Source of the DNA: Rhizobium grahamii CCGE 502
GTDB lineage: Bacteria; Pseudomonadota; Alphaproteobacteria; Rhizobiales; Rhizobiaceae
Assembly (NCBI RefSeq): GCF_000298315.2
Contig: NZ_AEYE02000037.1
Span: forward strand, 62,001 to 126,000
Reading direction: 5' to 3'
DNA: 64,000 nucleotides
The stretch's first letter is position 1. The number at the start of each line of letters is the position of its first letter. The translations under genes were made by a program, and so were the position numbers. Below the pieces are notes generated by a model that was not told where the DNA came from, did not search any database, and worked only from the letters and a program-made list of their open reading frames with translations. This document shows positions 53,734 to 62,817 of the stretch, in pieces.

Positions 53734-54009
53734 ATACCACACAACAGCCGAGCGTTTGGTTTCGAGCGGCCCGGGGATTTGTTCCCGCAAGTCGCTGTGG
53801 GCGAATTTGATCGGTTGCCGGCCCTCTTGTCGGAAGATGCGGAGGTGGGTCGTGAAGCTTCGTATGTCCAATCTGCGAAGCGACTGAACGGCGAGCCGCA
53901 TCTGCCGTGTGAACCTGAAAGCCCACGCGGTCCGACATTGCCGATTTCTTCCGGGACGCCGCGAGCGTCGCGGAAGGCGAACCTCGGATCTACCAAACGG
54001 AAGAAGAAA

Positions 54010-55173
54010 ATGGCCTGGTTGAGAAACAAGAACCAAGTAACTGAACAGTCGGGAACCAACGTCACGGCATTGCCGGGAACTCAGGATGGCACGCATCCAG
54101 CGGCTCCCTCTCACAGCAAAGCATCACCGTTCTCGTTCGTCGTGCCTGCCACGGCGATCTTCGTCGCGCTTTCCGCCGTTGTCGGCGCTGGAGCCAACTG
54201 GGATTGGTGGGTTGCAAGCCGTTCGGTGCAAACAACGGACGATGCAGCGGTCTATGCAGACGTCTCGTCCATCAGCGCCCGCGTCGGCGGCACCGTCGAC
54301 GGAATATCCGTTCGCGATTATGACCACGTCAAAGCTGGCGACCTGTTGTTTTCGATCGACCGAAAGCCGTTTGAAGTTGCACTGCGAGCTGCAAAGGCCC
54401 GCCTCGAAGCGTCCCATGCGCAGCTTGAGGACAACGACACTCAGCGAACTTTTCAGCTTACGCAGATCGATATTGCCGTCGCCCAGGAGCAGGCCTCTGC
54501 CGCCGATGAAATTCAGGCGAGCAAGGAGCTTGAACGCCAGACGCGGCTCGCCATCGACGGCAGGGCGAGCTCGCTCCAGACGCTGGAAAAGGCGACCGCG
54601 GCTCACGAGCGGGCCCTGGCGAACTCCAAGATGACAGATGCGACCGTCGTCGCTCAGCAGGTCAAGCTCGATGTGATCTCAAAGCAGCGCGACGTGCTGA
54701 AGGCGAACCTCGACACCGCCGCGGCGGACGTTGCGGCACGCGAGCTTGATCTCGGCTATGCCGATGTGCGCGCACCCGTCGACGGCGTCGTCGCAAAGCG
54801 GAACGTGCAGCTGGGAAACTACGTCGCTGCAGGCACCAACCTGATCTCGATCGTGCCGCTTCCGAAGGTCTACATCCTCGCAAACTATAAGGAGAACCAG
54901 TTGGCGCTGGTTCGCGAGGGACAGTCCGTCGACATTTCTGTCGATCTTCTACCAGGGGAAACTCTCCACGGCATCGTTTCGAAAATATCGCCCGCAAGCG
55001 GTTCGACGTTCGCGCTTTTGCCCCCCGACAATGCGACCGGCAACTTCACGAAGGTTGCCCAACGTCTGACCGTGCGCATCGAAATCGACCCGACACAGCC
55101 GAACTTTGAACGTTTGCGTCCGGGTATGTCGGTCATAACCCGAATAGCGACAAAAGGAGAGCGCGATGTCTAG
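54010..55173 (+). CDS. HlyD/EmrA-type membrane fusion protein
   Basis: 387 residues from ATG 54010. The frame is open 100 codons further upstream, but that part has no signal or domain. One membrane anchor (FSFVVPATAIFVALSAVVGAG, about 37-57), a lipoyl half (AVYADVSSISARVGGTVDGI), a coiled-coil hairpin (about 125-220), the second lipoyl half with LGYADVRAPVDGVVAKRNVQ, and a beta barrel. Periplasmic adaptor of a tripartite pump with the following MFS gene, which overlaps it by 8 bp. Confidence 0.88.
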   Translation: MAWLRNKNQVTEQSGTNVTALPGTQDGTHPAAPSHSKASPFSFVVPATAIFVALSAVVGAGANWDWWVASRSVQTTDDAAVYADVSSISARVGGTVDGISVRDYDHVKAGDLLFSIDRKPFEVALRAAKARLEASHAQLEDNDTQRTFQLTQIDIAVAQEQASAADEIQASKELERQTRLAIDGRASSLQTLEKATAAHERALANSKMTDATVVAQQVKLDVISKQRDVLKANLDTAAADVAARELDLGYADVRAPVDGVVAKRNVQLGNYVAAGTNLISIVPLPKVYILANYKENQLALVREGQSVDISVDLLPGETLHGIVSKISPASGSTFALLPPDNATGNFTKVAQRLTVRIEIDPTQPNFERLRPGMSVITRIATKGERDV

Positions 55174-56722
55174 GCGCGTTCATTCAAGCGATCTTCCGCG
55201 ACAAGGATATGTCGCGGTTGCCATGGTCATGGCGTCGATACTGACGGCCTTTGACGTCAGGACCGCAAGCATCGGCCTTGCGGATCTGCGCGGCGCATTC
55301 GGCTTGAGTTTCGACGAGGGTGCTTGGCTGAGCACCTTCGCGACGGCGCCGCAAATTCTCGTTGCACCGAGCATCGGCTGGTTGATTGGCGTCTTTGGCG
55401 TCAAGAGGGTCATGATCGGGCCGTCTATTCTCTATTCCGTCATCTCCGTTGCAATGCCCTTTGCTCACGGTTTTGTACCTCTCGTCGCATTGCATGCTCT
55501 AAGAGCGATGGTGCTTGGCATCTTCGTCGGAGCAACGCTCCTGGTTGCCTTTCGAAACCTTGATCGGAATTACTGGATCTTCGCTCTTTCGTTCTACGTC
55601 TTGAGAATACCGTTCGCGCAAAACCTCGGCCTGTATGCCGCCGGGAGCTACACCCAAACGATTGGATGGCAATGGCTCTACTGGCAGGGTGCCGTCGTCG
55701 CGCCCGTCATCGGCATCCTGTTCTGGTATGGCGGGAAACCGATGAAGGTCGACCGGGAGCTTCTGGATCGTGCCGACTGGGGCGGAATGGCGCTCTTTGG
55801 CGTAGCCTTGACGACGCTCTATTTTGCGTTGGATCAGGGTAACCGTCTGGACTGGTTCCGATCCGGGTATGTGGTGTCGCTTCTCGCCGCGACGGCCTTT
55901 CTCTTCTGCGTATTCTTGTGGCACGAGGCGCGGGTCAAGGAGCCGTGGGCTCATATCTCAATCCTCCGCCACAGAAACATCGCGTTAGGGTTCGCCGCCA
56001 TCGCCTGCTTCATGATCGCCAGTCTCGGCAGTTCGCTGCTGGAACCGAACTTCCTGATCAGCGTGGCTCGCCTGCGTCCGGAGCAGATCGGCGACTTCAC
56101 CGCACCCTACGCAGTTCTGCTTCTCGTCGCGGCAACCGGTACGGCTGTGGCTCTTGTCCGGACCGTCAAGCAACGCTGGACGTTGATTATCGGCTTCACA
56201 TTGTTCGCAATATCGGCATGGCTTGGTACACAGTTGACTAGCGTCTGGTCGCTGCCCGAGTTCCGGATGATCGTGATCCTGCAGACGTTCGGCGAAGAGA
56301 TTGTGTTTCTTGCCGCGGTGGCAACCCTGTTCAGCAATGTGAACCCGGCCCGCGCCATATCCCTCGTCGCTTATGTCCAGGTCATGCGCCTGATCTGTTC
56401 TGAGACGGTCGCGACGTCGATGACGACCTGGGTGCGCCAGCGCGAGCAATTGCATTCGTACCTGATCGGCCTTCACGTCACGGGAACGACGCCGGGGTGG
56501 AGTTCGACGATCATTAAACTCGGCTCGGGGTCGGCACAGGCAACATCGCAGGCTGAAGCCCTGAAACGCGGCGTCGGGGTACTGGCGGCAATCGTCCAGA
56601 GGGAAGCGAACGTGCTGGCCTACATCGACGGGTTCTGGATCACCTTCATGGCCGCAATTGTCGGGCTGATTGTGGTTTCGTTGATGAAGCCCTCGCCGCC
56701 GCATCCGCTGACGACGAGGTGA
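55166..56722 (+). CDS. DHA2-family MFS drug exporter (EmrB-like)
   Basis: 518 residues, about 14 membrane helices. AMVMASILTAFDVRTASIGLADLRGA replaces the usual motif with DxTIVNVALP, so the first helix is divergent. GWLIGVFGVKRVMIGPSI is motif A. Overlaps the EmrA-like gene and has its own GGAG. Together they would export hydrophobic compounds through an outer-membrane channel. Confidence 0.88.
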   Translation: MSRRVHSSDLPRQGYVAVAMVMASILTAFDVRTASIGLADLRGAFGLSFDEGAWLSTFATAPQILVAPSIGWLIGVFGVKRVMIGPSILYSVISVAMPFAHGFVPLVALHALRAMVLGIFVGATLLVAFRNLDRNYWIFALSFYVLRIPFAQNLGLYAAGSYTQTIGWQWLYWQGAVVAPVIGILFWYGGKPMKVDRELLDRADWGGMALFGVALTTLYFALDQGNRLDWFRSGYVVSLLAATAFLFCVFLWHEARVKEPWAHISILRHRNIALGFAAIACFMIASLGSSLLEPNFLISVARLRPEQIGDFTAPYAVLLLVAATGTAVALVRTVKQRWTLIIGFTLFAISAWLGTQLTSVWSLPEFRMIVILQTFGEEIVFLAAVATLFSNVNPARAISLVAYVQVMRLICSETVATSMTTWVRQREQLHSYLIGLHVTGTTPGWSSTIIKLGSGSAQATSQAEALKRGVGVLAAIVQREANVLAYIDGFWITFMAAIVGLIVVSLMKPSPPHPLTTR

Positions 56723-56781
56723 CTGAAGCACAAGCACCGATCGACAGTTGATTGGAACGCTCAATAACAGGAGTTTTTCCC

Positions 56782-58050
56782 GTGGACGACCACCACGCCA
56801 AGAACATCACCACCTGGCTTATGCAATCCGGGCTGAAAGGCTTGCCGGAAGAGGATCTGCTCGCGGGATTCTGTGAGCGTTGCAACGCTGGCGGACTGCA
56901 GATCGACAGGGCGAGCGCCGTCATGGATACGCTGCATCCCGTGTACGAACGCCGAGCTTACCGGTGGGATCGGTCGCGATGGATGCAACGTGTCTTCGAG
57001 TTCGGGTTCGCCAATCCAGGTGGCACCCCGAGCGACTGGCAGCGCTCTGCCTTTCACTATCTAAAGAAAACGGGCGGCACGGAGGTGCGCCGGCGGCTTC
57101 TGAACGGCGATCCCGCGGATTTCTTTCTCGTCGACACGATGAAGCGGGATGGGTTCACCGATTTCATCGCCGTGGCACACCGCTTTGACGATCCAGGCGC
57201 CATAGGCGGCATCGACTGCTTTTTCTCGCAATTCGGGACCCGGGAGATCGATGGTTTCTCCGAGGCAGACGCGCAGGCTCTGCGCGACCTGCTGCCGTGC
57301 CTTGCCCTTGCAGTCAAGTGCGTGGTGGTGAGTGGCGTCGCCTCCACTATCGCAAAGGTCTATCTCGGCGAGGATGCGGCCAACCATGTGCTGCACGGGA
57401 GGATCACACGTGGCAAGAGCGAGCGCATCTCTGCAGCGCTATGGTTTTCCGATCTCGCAAACTTCACCCGAATCTCGGACACGGTCGATCCCGAAGAGAT
57501 CATCCCGATGCTCAATGACTACTCCGACGCGGTGATCTCCTCGATCGAGGAAGCCGGCGGCGAAGTGCTCAAACTCATGGGTGACGGAACGCTCGCAATC
57601 TTCAGAGGCGACGTCGCCAGCCGAACATGTGCAGCCGCGCTCCATGCGCGCGCTCTACTCGACAAGCGGCTGGTCGCACTTAACGCGCAACGCGGTGCCG
57701 AACGCCGCCCCGTCACGGATGTCTATCTCGGGCTGCATGTGGGAGATGTCTTCTACGGGAACATCGGCAGTCAGGACCGCCTCGACTTCACAGTCATTGG
57801 CCCCGCCGTCAACGAGGTCAGTCGCATTGCTTCGCTTTGTCGACCTCTGCAACGCAAGTTCCTCATGTCGGCGGCCTTTGCGGCGATCGTGCCCCATTCA
57901 GAGACCGATCGTCTGCAATCGATCGGTTCCCACATTCTGCGAGGCGTCAGCCGCGCCCAGGAGCTTTTTACGATGGCGGTCGAAAGCGCTCCGCCCGAAA
58001 TCGCAATAACGTCGGCTGAGCCCGGTACGGTGTTGGCGAAAGCGTGCTGA
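56782..58050 (+). CDS. Class III adenylate/guanylate cyclase
   Basis: 422 residues from GTG 56782, chosen for AGGAG 8 nt upstream. The cyclase domain starts near residue 215. WFSDLANFTRISD gives metal Asp224 and LKLMGDGTLAIF gives Asp268; VYLGLHVGDVFYGNIGS and FTVIGPAVNEVSRIASL complete the active site. The N-terminal 200 residues are soluble and may be a sensor, but no known domain was recognised. It lies in an efflux/reductase gene cluster, which suggests cyclic-nucleotide signalling tied to that stress. Confidence 0.87.
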   Translation: MDDHHAKNITTWLMQSGLKGLPEEDLLAGFCERCNAGGLQIDRASAVMDTLHPVYERRAYRWDRSRWMQRVFEFGFANPGGTPSDWQRSAFHYLKKTGGTEVRRRLLNGDPADFFLVDTMKRDGFTDFIAVAHRFDDPGAIGGIDCFFSQFGTREIDGFSEADAQALRDLLPCLALAVKCVVVSGVASTIAKVYLGEDAANHVLHGRITRGKSERISAALWFSDLANFTRISDTVDPEEIIPMLNDYSDAVISSIEEAGGEVLKLMGDGTLAIFRGDVASRTCAAALHARALLDKRLVALNAQRGAERRPVTDVYLGLHVGDVFYGNIGSQDRLDFTVIGPAVNEVSRIASLCRPLQRKFLMSAAFAAIVPHSETDRLQSIGSHILRGVSRAQELFTMAVESAPPEIAITSAEPGTVLAKAC

Positions 58051-58189
58051 CACCAACGTACAATATCCCTGGAAACGATACCGCTTTACAAGGGAAGCTG
58101 CGAGATGTCATCGCGGCTGGTCTGGCTAAAGCGCAACGAGAAAAAGCTCGTGCCCATGCAAGTTTTCGCCCCAAACGAAGGATTGGCAA

Positions 58190-59149
58190 ATGGAAGCCCC
58201 AGATATGCTCCGCTTCAAGAGAATCCCTCTCTCCCATGGCACCGGCACGATCCCGGTTGCCGGGTTCGGAACACTCATACCCGATGTGACTGCGACAAAG
58301 CAGGCGGTGAAGGCGGCCCTTTCGACAGGGTTCCGACATTTCGACTGTGCCGAGAGATATCTCAACGAAGAAGCGGTCGGCGCGGCGTTCAGCGAATCCA
58401 TTGCCGCGGGCATCTTGCGCCGTGAGGACCTTTTCGTCACCACGAAGCTCTGGAACACAAACCATCGCCCTGAACGGGTCCGACCTGCTTTCGAAGCAAG
58501 TTGCCGTCGCCTGAAGGTCGACTACGTTGATGCCTATCTCATACATACCCCATTCGCTTTCCTCCCCGGCGAGGAAAAGGACCCGCGAGACGAGTACGGA
58601 CACGTCATATACGATCCTGGCGTCAAGTTGGTCGATACCTGGCGCGCATTGGAGAAACTCGTGGACAGCGGGCGATGCAGATCTATTGGCCTGTCGGACG
58701 TCTCGCTCGAAAAACTGAAGGAAATTGTCGAGGCGGCACGTATCAAGCCTGCCATCGTACAGGTAGAAGCACATCCATATCTGCCCGAGTGGGAATTGCT
58801 GGAGTATTGTCAGAAGCACGGCATCGTTCTCTTGGCGTTCGCGGCACTCGGCCATGCAATGGTTCCAAACCTGCTGGAGGACCCAGTCGTCACCAGGATC
58901 GCCAAACGGCTCGGGAAGACGCCGGCTCAGGTCGCATTGGCCTGGGCCGCGCAACGAGGAACGGCATTCCTGACGACGTCCAAGAACCCAAAGCGCATCG
59001 ACGAGAACTTCGACTTTTCCACCCTGCCCGAGGACGCGATGCTTCAGATGCGCGAGCATATAACCACGAACGTCCGCTTCAACGGAGTGGTCGATACCGG
59101 AGTTCCAGGCTTCATTCCCCGTGTCACCGAGGTACAGGCAACCAAGTAA
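58190..59149 (+). CDS. Aldo/keto reductase
   Basis: 319 residues. Tetrad: Asp and Tyr in FRHFDCAERYLNEEAVG, Lys in LFVTTKLWN, His in AYLIHTPFA. C-terminal LTTSKNPKRIDENFDF is the NADPH-binding element. GAAGGA lies 7 nt before the ATG at 58190. A monomeric AKR distinct from the larger one at 22360. Possible role: detoxifying reactive aldehydes, together with the pump and TetR. Confidence 0.9.
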   Translation: MEAPDMLRFKRIPLSHGTGTIPVAGFGTLIPDVTATKQAVKAALSTGFRHFDCAERYLNEEAVGAAFSESIAAGILRREDLFVTTKLWNTNHRPERVRPAFEASCRRLKVDYVDAYLIHTPFAFLPGEEKDPRDEYGHVIYDPGVKLVDTWRALEKLVDSGRCRSIGLSDVSLEKLKEIVEAARIKPAIVQVEAHPYLPEWELLEYCQKHGIVLLAFAALGHAMVPNLLEDPVVTRIAKRLGKTPAQVALAWAAQRGTAFLTTSKNPKRIDENFDFSTLPEDAMLQMREHITTNVRFNGVVDTGVPGFIPRVTEVQATK

Positions 59150-59182
59150 GGACGGAAGCATTTCGCGGAAGGAATATCGAAG

Positions 59183-59560
59183 ATGGAAGACCGAGAACTC
59201 CGGGTGGCGCTCGAACGGCATTGGGCAGCCTCGGACGCCGGCGATTTTGAACTGGAGCACGAAATCTATCAGGAGAATGCCCTGCTCGAATATCCGCAAT
59301 CCGGCGAACGTATCCGAGGGCGCGGGAAGATCCAGGAGAGCCGCTGCGTTCAACCGAACAAGAAGCGTTTTTCCGTCCGCCGCATCATCGGCAGCGGGAG
59401 CCTGTGGGTCACGGAGTTTATCCTCACCTACGACGGTGCGCCATCCTATGCTGTCAGCATAATGGAATTCGCGAATGGTCTCGTAGAGAGGGAGACCCAG
59501 TACTTCGCGGGTCCCTTTGACCCCTCGGAGTCGCGCGCCCATCTGATCGATCACTCGTAG
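59183..59560 (+). CDS. SnoaL-like / NTF2-fold protein
   Basis: 125 residues. Starts with a helix (ALERHWAASDAGDFELEHEI) and contains ENALLEYPQSGERIRGRGKIQ, the common pattern of SnoaL-like nuclear-transport-factor-2 folds. These act as isomerases or hydrolases on small molecules or as dimerisation units. Between the aldo/keto reductase and TetR genes, with the stop overlapping a possible TetR GTG. Confidence 0.82.
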   Translation: MEDRELRVALERHWAASDAGDFELEHEIYQENALLEYPQSGERIRGRGKIQESRCVQPNKKRFSVRRIIGSGSLWVTEFILTYDGAPSYAVSIMEFANGLVERETQYFAGPFDPSESRAHLIDHS

Positions 59561-59607
59561 TGCAATCGTTGTTGATCGGGCCTGCGAAGTTGAGGTACGC
59601 CTTGTCA

Positions 59608-60216
59608 ATGACCACGAAACCGATACCCGCCCCTGCCAAAAAGCGAACGTCCATTGGATCTCGTCGCAATCCGGAAGCGGAGGCTGCCGTGCTTGCCGCC
59701 GCCAAGGATCTGATTTCGGAAAGGGGCTACGCCGGTTTTTCTGTCGATGAAGTCGCCCGCCGAGCTGGCGCGGGAAAAACGACGATCTATCGCTGGTACC
59801 CGACCAAGGCCGACCTCTTTATCGCGATCTACACCGCCGAGCGCTCGACCTTCGTTCCGGTTCCAGACACCGGGAATCTGGTTGAGGAACTTGCGCAGTA
59901 CACCACCAGTCTGTGGCGTTTCTGGGCGTCTCACCCGGCCGGGGCGGCGCTTCGCGGTTTGATCGCCGAGGCCCAGGGCACGCCGGAGGCGCTAAGTGCG
60001 CTGCGGGACAGGTTTCTTCCCGATCGTACCGCCGACGTGAGACGGATGCTGAGCGGTGCGGCCGCGCGCGGCGACTTGCTCTCCGACGAGGTGGACGACA
60101 AGGTCGCCCTCTGGGTCGGATTCAGCTGGTTCAAACTGCTGGTCGGCGAGTTGCATGACGAAGGCGTCATAAAGTCGGTGATGATGCAGATTGCAGAAGT
60201 TCGGCGTAACAGCTAG
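59608..60216 (+). CDS. TetR-family transcriptional regulator
   Basis: 202 residues from ATG 59608; a GTG at 59560 overlapping the previous stop is possible. The helix-turn-helix is ISERGYAGFSVDEVARRAGAGKTTIYRWYPTKADLF. The ligand domain has the TetR_C-type LRDRFLPDRTADVRRML helix. Last gene of the efflux - cyclase - AKR - SnoaL run. It is the likely repressor at the 18-bp palindrome 53716-53733. Confidence 0.9.
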   Translation: MTTKPIPAPAKKRTSIGSRRNPEAEAAVLAAAKDLISERGYAGFSVDEVARRAGAGKTTIYRWYPTKADLFIAIYTAERSTFVPVPDTGNLVEELAQYTTSLWRFWASHPAGAALRGLIAEAQGTPEALSALRDRFLPDRTADVRRMLSGAAARGDLLSDEVDDKVALWVGFSWFKLLVGELHDEGVIKSVMMQIAEVRRNS

Positions 60217-60217
60217 C

Positions 60218-60250
60218 GCCTCGCCAACTCTGATGGCGTGTTGGCGAGGC
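60218..60250 (+). terminator. Strong hairpin after the TetR gene
   Basis: GCCTCGCCAAC (60218-60228) pairs perfectly with GTTGGCGAGGC (60240-60250) around an 11-nt loop, beginning one base after the TetR stop codon. No U-run follows, so termination may need Rho, but the position is that of an operon end. Confidence 0.6.
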
Positions 60251-60308
60251 CACCGATACTGCTTCAAACCGCTGGCCGTAAACGACGTCGGATTGTCTGT
60301 TTTTGTCA

Positions 60309-60324
60309 CGGAATTGAAATTCCG
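60309..60324. promoter_or_regulatory. Palindrome CGGAATT-GA-AATTCCG upstream of the ilvB-like gene
   Basis: A perfect 7-bp inverted repeat with a 2-bp centre, 69 bp before the start codon at 60393. TATATT at 60343-60348 is a possible -10. The palindrome would lie over the -35 region, as expected for a repressor site. Confidence 0.5.
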
Positions 60325-60392
60325 GACAGGTATCGCATGCCTATATTGGATCAATAGAACCTCGAGCCTGTGGCCAAGACTGGACCTGAAAC

Positions 60393-62195
60393 ATGACGAT
60401 CAATATCACCGCAACGACGCCGGCGACGGCAAACTCCGATGAGATAACGGGCGCAGCCATGATCGTCCGGGCCTTGGCGGATCAGGGGGCAGAAGTCCTC
60501 TTCGGGTATCCAGGCGGCGCGGTGCTTCCAATTTACGATGCCCTCTTGGACGAGCCCCGACTTCGCCACATCCTTGTGCGCCACGAGCAGGGTGCAGCCC
60601 ATGCCGCCGAGGGATATGCGCGGTCGAGCGGCAAGCCGGGCGTCGTTCTCGTCACCAGTGGGCCGGGCGCGATCAACACCGTCGTCGGCATCGTCGATGC
60701 GCTGATGGATTCGATCCCGCTGATCGTCATAACCGGCCAGGTCCCTACCCACCTGATCGGCACCGACGCTTTTCAGGAAGCGGACACCATCGGCATCACT
60801 CGGTCGTGCACGAAGCACAACTATCTCGTACGGAGCATCGAAGAACTTCCTCATGTCATGCACGAGGCATATCGGATCGCCACCACGGGACGGCCCGGCC
60901 CTGTCCTGATCGATATCCCAAAGGATATCCAAGTCGCGCGTGGACGTTACTCCGGCCCCCGCGAGGCGATCCCTCTCCATCGATACGAGCCGCAGATCAA
61001 AGGCAACCCGGGAAGCATCGCCGAGGCCATAAAGCTTCTGTCGGAGGCGCGCCGGCCGATACTCTATACCGGCGGCGGCGTCATCAATTCCGGGCCCAAG
61101 GCGAGTGCGCGGCTACGCGAGTTTGCAGCGCTTGTCGGCGCGCCCGTTACCTCGACGTTGATGGGCTTGGGAGCGTTCCCTGCCTCCGATGACCTGTGGC
61201 TCGGAATGCCTGGCATGCATGGCGCATACGAGGCCAATCATGCGATGCACGACTGTGACGTCATGCTCTGCCTCGGCGCGCGGTTCGACGATCGCGTCAC
61301 CGGTCGTCTCGACGCCTTTTCTCCGGGATCGCGGAAGATCCACGTCGATATCGATCCGTCGTCAATAGGAAAGATCGTTCCCGTCGACGTCGGTATCGTC
61401 GGTGATGCCCTGTCTGTCCTGGAAGACCTCATCGCCGGGTGGCCGCGCCAGCGTCAGCAAGATCGCAAGGATAGGCTTGCGCCCTGGTGGAAGCAGATCG
61501 AGACCTGGCGTGCGCGCAAGGCGTTCAGCTATCGCAATTCGTCAGAAGTCATCAAGCCGCAATACGCGCTTGAGCGCCTGCGGGCGCTGACACTCGACCG
61601 CGACGTCTACGTCACGACCGAAGTCGGGCAGCACCAGATGTGGGCGGCGCAGTTCTTCTATTTGAGCGAGCCAAACCGGTGGATGACGTCGGGCGGGCTT
61701 GGGACGATGGGCTACGGCCTGCCGGCTGCGATCGGCGTCCAGCTCGCGCATCCCAGGAGCGTGGTCATAGACATCGCCGGCGAGGCCTCGATACTGATGA
61801 ACATGCAGGAGATGTCGACTGCCGTACAGTACAGGCTCCCGATCAAGATATTCATCCTCAACAACGAGTATATGGGAATGATCCGGCAATGGCAGGAGTT
61901 ACTGCATGACGAGCGCTACAGCCATTCCTACTCGGAAAGCCTTCCAGATTTCGTAAAGCTGGCGGAGGCTTATGGTGCCGTGGGTATCCGGGCGGAAAAA
62001 CCAGAGGAACTGGACGGCAAGATCATCGAGATGCTGAACACTCCTGGACCGGTGATCTTCGATTGCCGGGTCGAGAAGACCGAAAACTGCTTGCCGATGA
62101 TCCCGTCGGGAAAGCCTCACAATGAGATGATCCTGGCTGACGAAGTCGTGGACATGGGCTCGGTGATATCCGCCGAGGGCCGTGCGCTGGTGTGA
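60393..62195 (+). CDS. ilvB: Acetolactate synthase large-subunit paralogue
   Basis: 600 residues with the three ThDP-enzyme domains. Catalytic Glu65 is in LVRHEQGAAHAAEGYA, the central FAD/linker domain follows (GVINSGPKASARLREFAALV), and the C-terminal ThDP domain is GEASILM ... FILNNEYMGM (463-495). Unlike typical enzymes the first metal ligand is Glu464 (GEA in place of GDA/GDG); Asn490-Asn491 are kept. No small regulatory subunit (ilvH) is next to it. The normal reaction joins two pyruvates or pyruvate plus 2-ketobutyrate. The D-to-E change and the lone position suggest a specialised or feedback-resistant paralogue. Confidence 0.88.
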   Translation: MTINITATTPATANSDEITGAAMIVRALADQGAEVLFGYPGGAVLPIYDALLDEPRLRHILVRHEQGAAHAAEGYARSSGKPGVVLVTSGPGAINTVVGIVDALMDSIPLIVITGQVPTHLIGTDAFQEADTIGITRSCTKHNYLVRSIEELPHVMHEAYRIATTGRPGPVLIDIPKDIQVARGRYSGPREAIPLHRYEPQIKGNPGSIAEAIKLLSEARRPILYTGGGVINSGPKASARLREFAALVGAPVTSTLMGLGAFPASDDLWLGMPGMHGAYEANHAMHDCDVMLCLGARFDDRVTGRLDAFSPGSRKIHVDIDPSSIGKIVPVDVGIVGDALSVLEDLIAGWPRQRQQDRKDRLAPWWKQIETWRARKAFSYRNSSEVIKPQYALERLRALTLDRDVYVTTEVGQHQMWAAQFFYLSEPNRWMTSGGLGTMGYGLPAAIGVQLAHPRSVVIDIAGEASILMNMQEMSTAVQYRLPIKIFILNNEYMGMIRQWQELLHDERYSHSYSESLPDFVKLAEAYGAVGIRAEKPEELDGKIIEMLNTPGPVIFDCRVEKTENCLPMIPSGKPHNEMILADEVVDMGSVISAEGRALV

Positions 62196-62197
62196 CG

Positions 62198-62767
62198 ATG
62201 TGTGGAGAATCGCAGAACGGCATGCTTATCGAAGACGCTCTCGATGTTGATGCTCCCGCCACCGAGTACGGGGGACGGTCCGACATCCTCAGCGTTGGCC
62301 TTCGCGTTGTCTTCTGCGGCCTCAATCCGGCCGTCACCGCTGAGCGGGACGGCCACAATTTCTCTTCGCCCAGCAATCGCTTCTGGCGGGTTCTGCATCT
62401 CGCAGGCTTCACTCCTCGCCTGCTGAGGGCGGAAGAGGAACGGGAATTGCTCGCTTATGGCTGCGGGATAACAGCCGCAGTGCCGCGGGCGACGAGGAGC
62501 GCTGCCGAACTGACTGCCGACGACTACGCGACGGCTGCGCCCGAGTTGGAAGCAAAAATCAACCGGTTCTTACCAAACAATCTGGCATTCCTTGGAAAAG
62601 CTGCGTTCGCTGCGATCAGCGGTCGCGGCGATTGCGATTGGGGACTGCAGAACGAGGTGTTCGCCGGAGCAAGGACCTGGGTCCTGCCGAACCCGAGTGG
62701 CCTCAACAGAACGTTTAACCTGGAGCGCTTGACCGGACACTATCGCGACCTAAGATCGAAACTCTAG
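62198..62767 (+). CDS. mug: G/U mismatch-specific DNA glycosylase (Mug)
   Basis: 189 residues from ATG 62198, two bases after the ilvB-like stop; a GTG at 62192 overlaps it. RVVFCGLNPAVTAERDGHNF is the uracil-DNA-glycosylase superfamily motif 1 with the Mug-type Asn, and WVLPNPSGLNRTFN is motif 2 (the LPNPSGLN intercalation loop). Removes uracil or ethenocytosine from G mispairs. The first 20 residues look non-conserved, so the start is uncertain. Confidence 0.87.
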   Translation: MCGESQNGMLIEDALDVDAPATEYGGRSDILSVGLRVVFCGLNPAVTAERDGHNFSSPSNRFWRVLHLAGFTPRLLRAEEERELLAYGCGITAAVPRATRSAAELTADDYATAAPELEAKINRFLPNNLAFLGKAAFAAISGRGDCDWGLQNEVFAGARTWVLPNPSGLNRTFNLERLTGHYRDLRSKL

Positions 62768-62817
62768 CCGCTTGCACGGCCCGGAGCCCAAGGGCGGCCC
62801 ATAAGCGGGGGCAGACC

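Noticed and set aside
53710-54009. 100-codon in-frame extension of the HlyD-like protein
   Set aside because: It starts inside the operator palindrome, contains no signal peptide or domain, and HlyD family members of this type start at the ATG at 54010.
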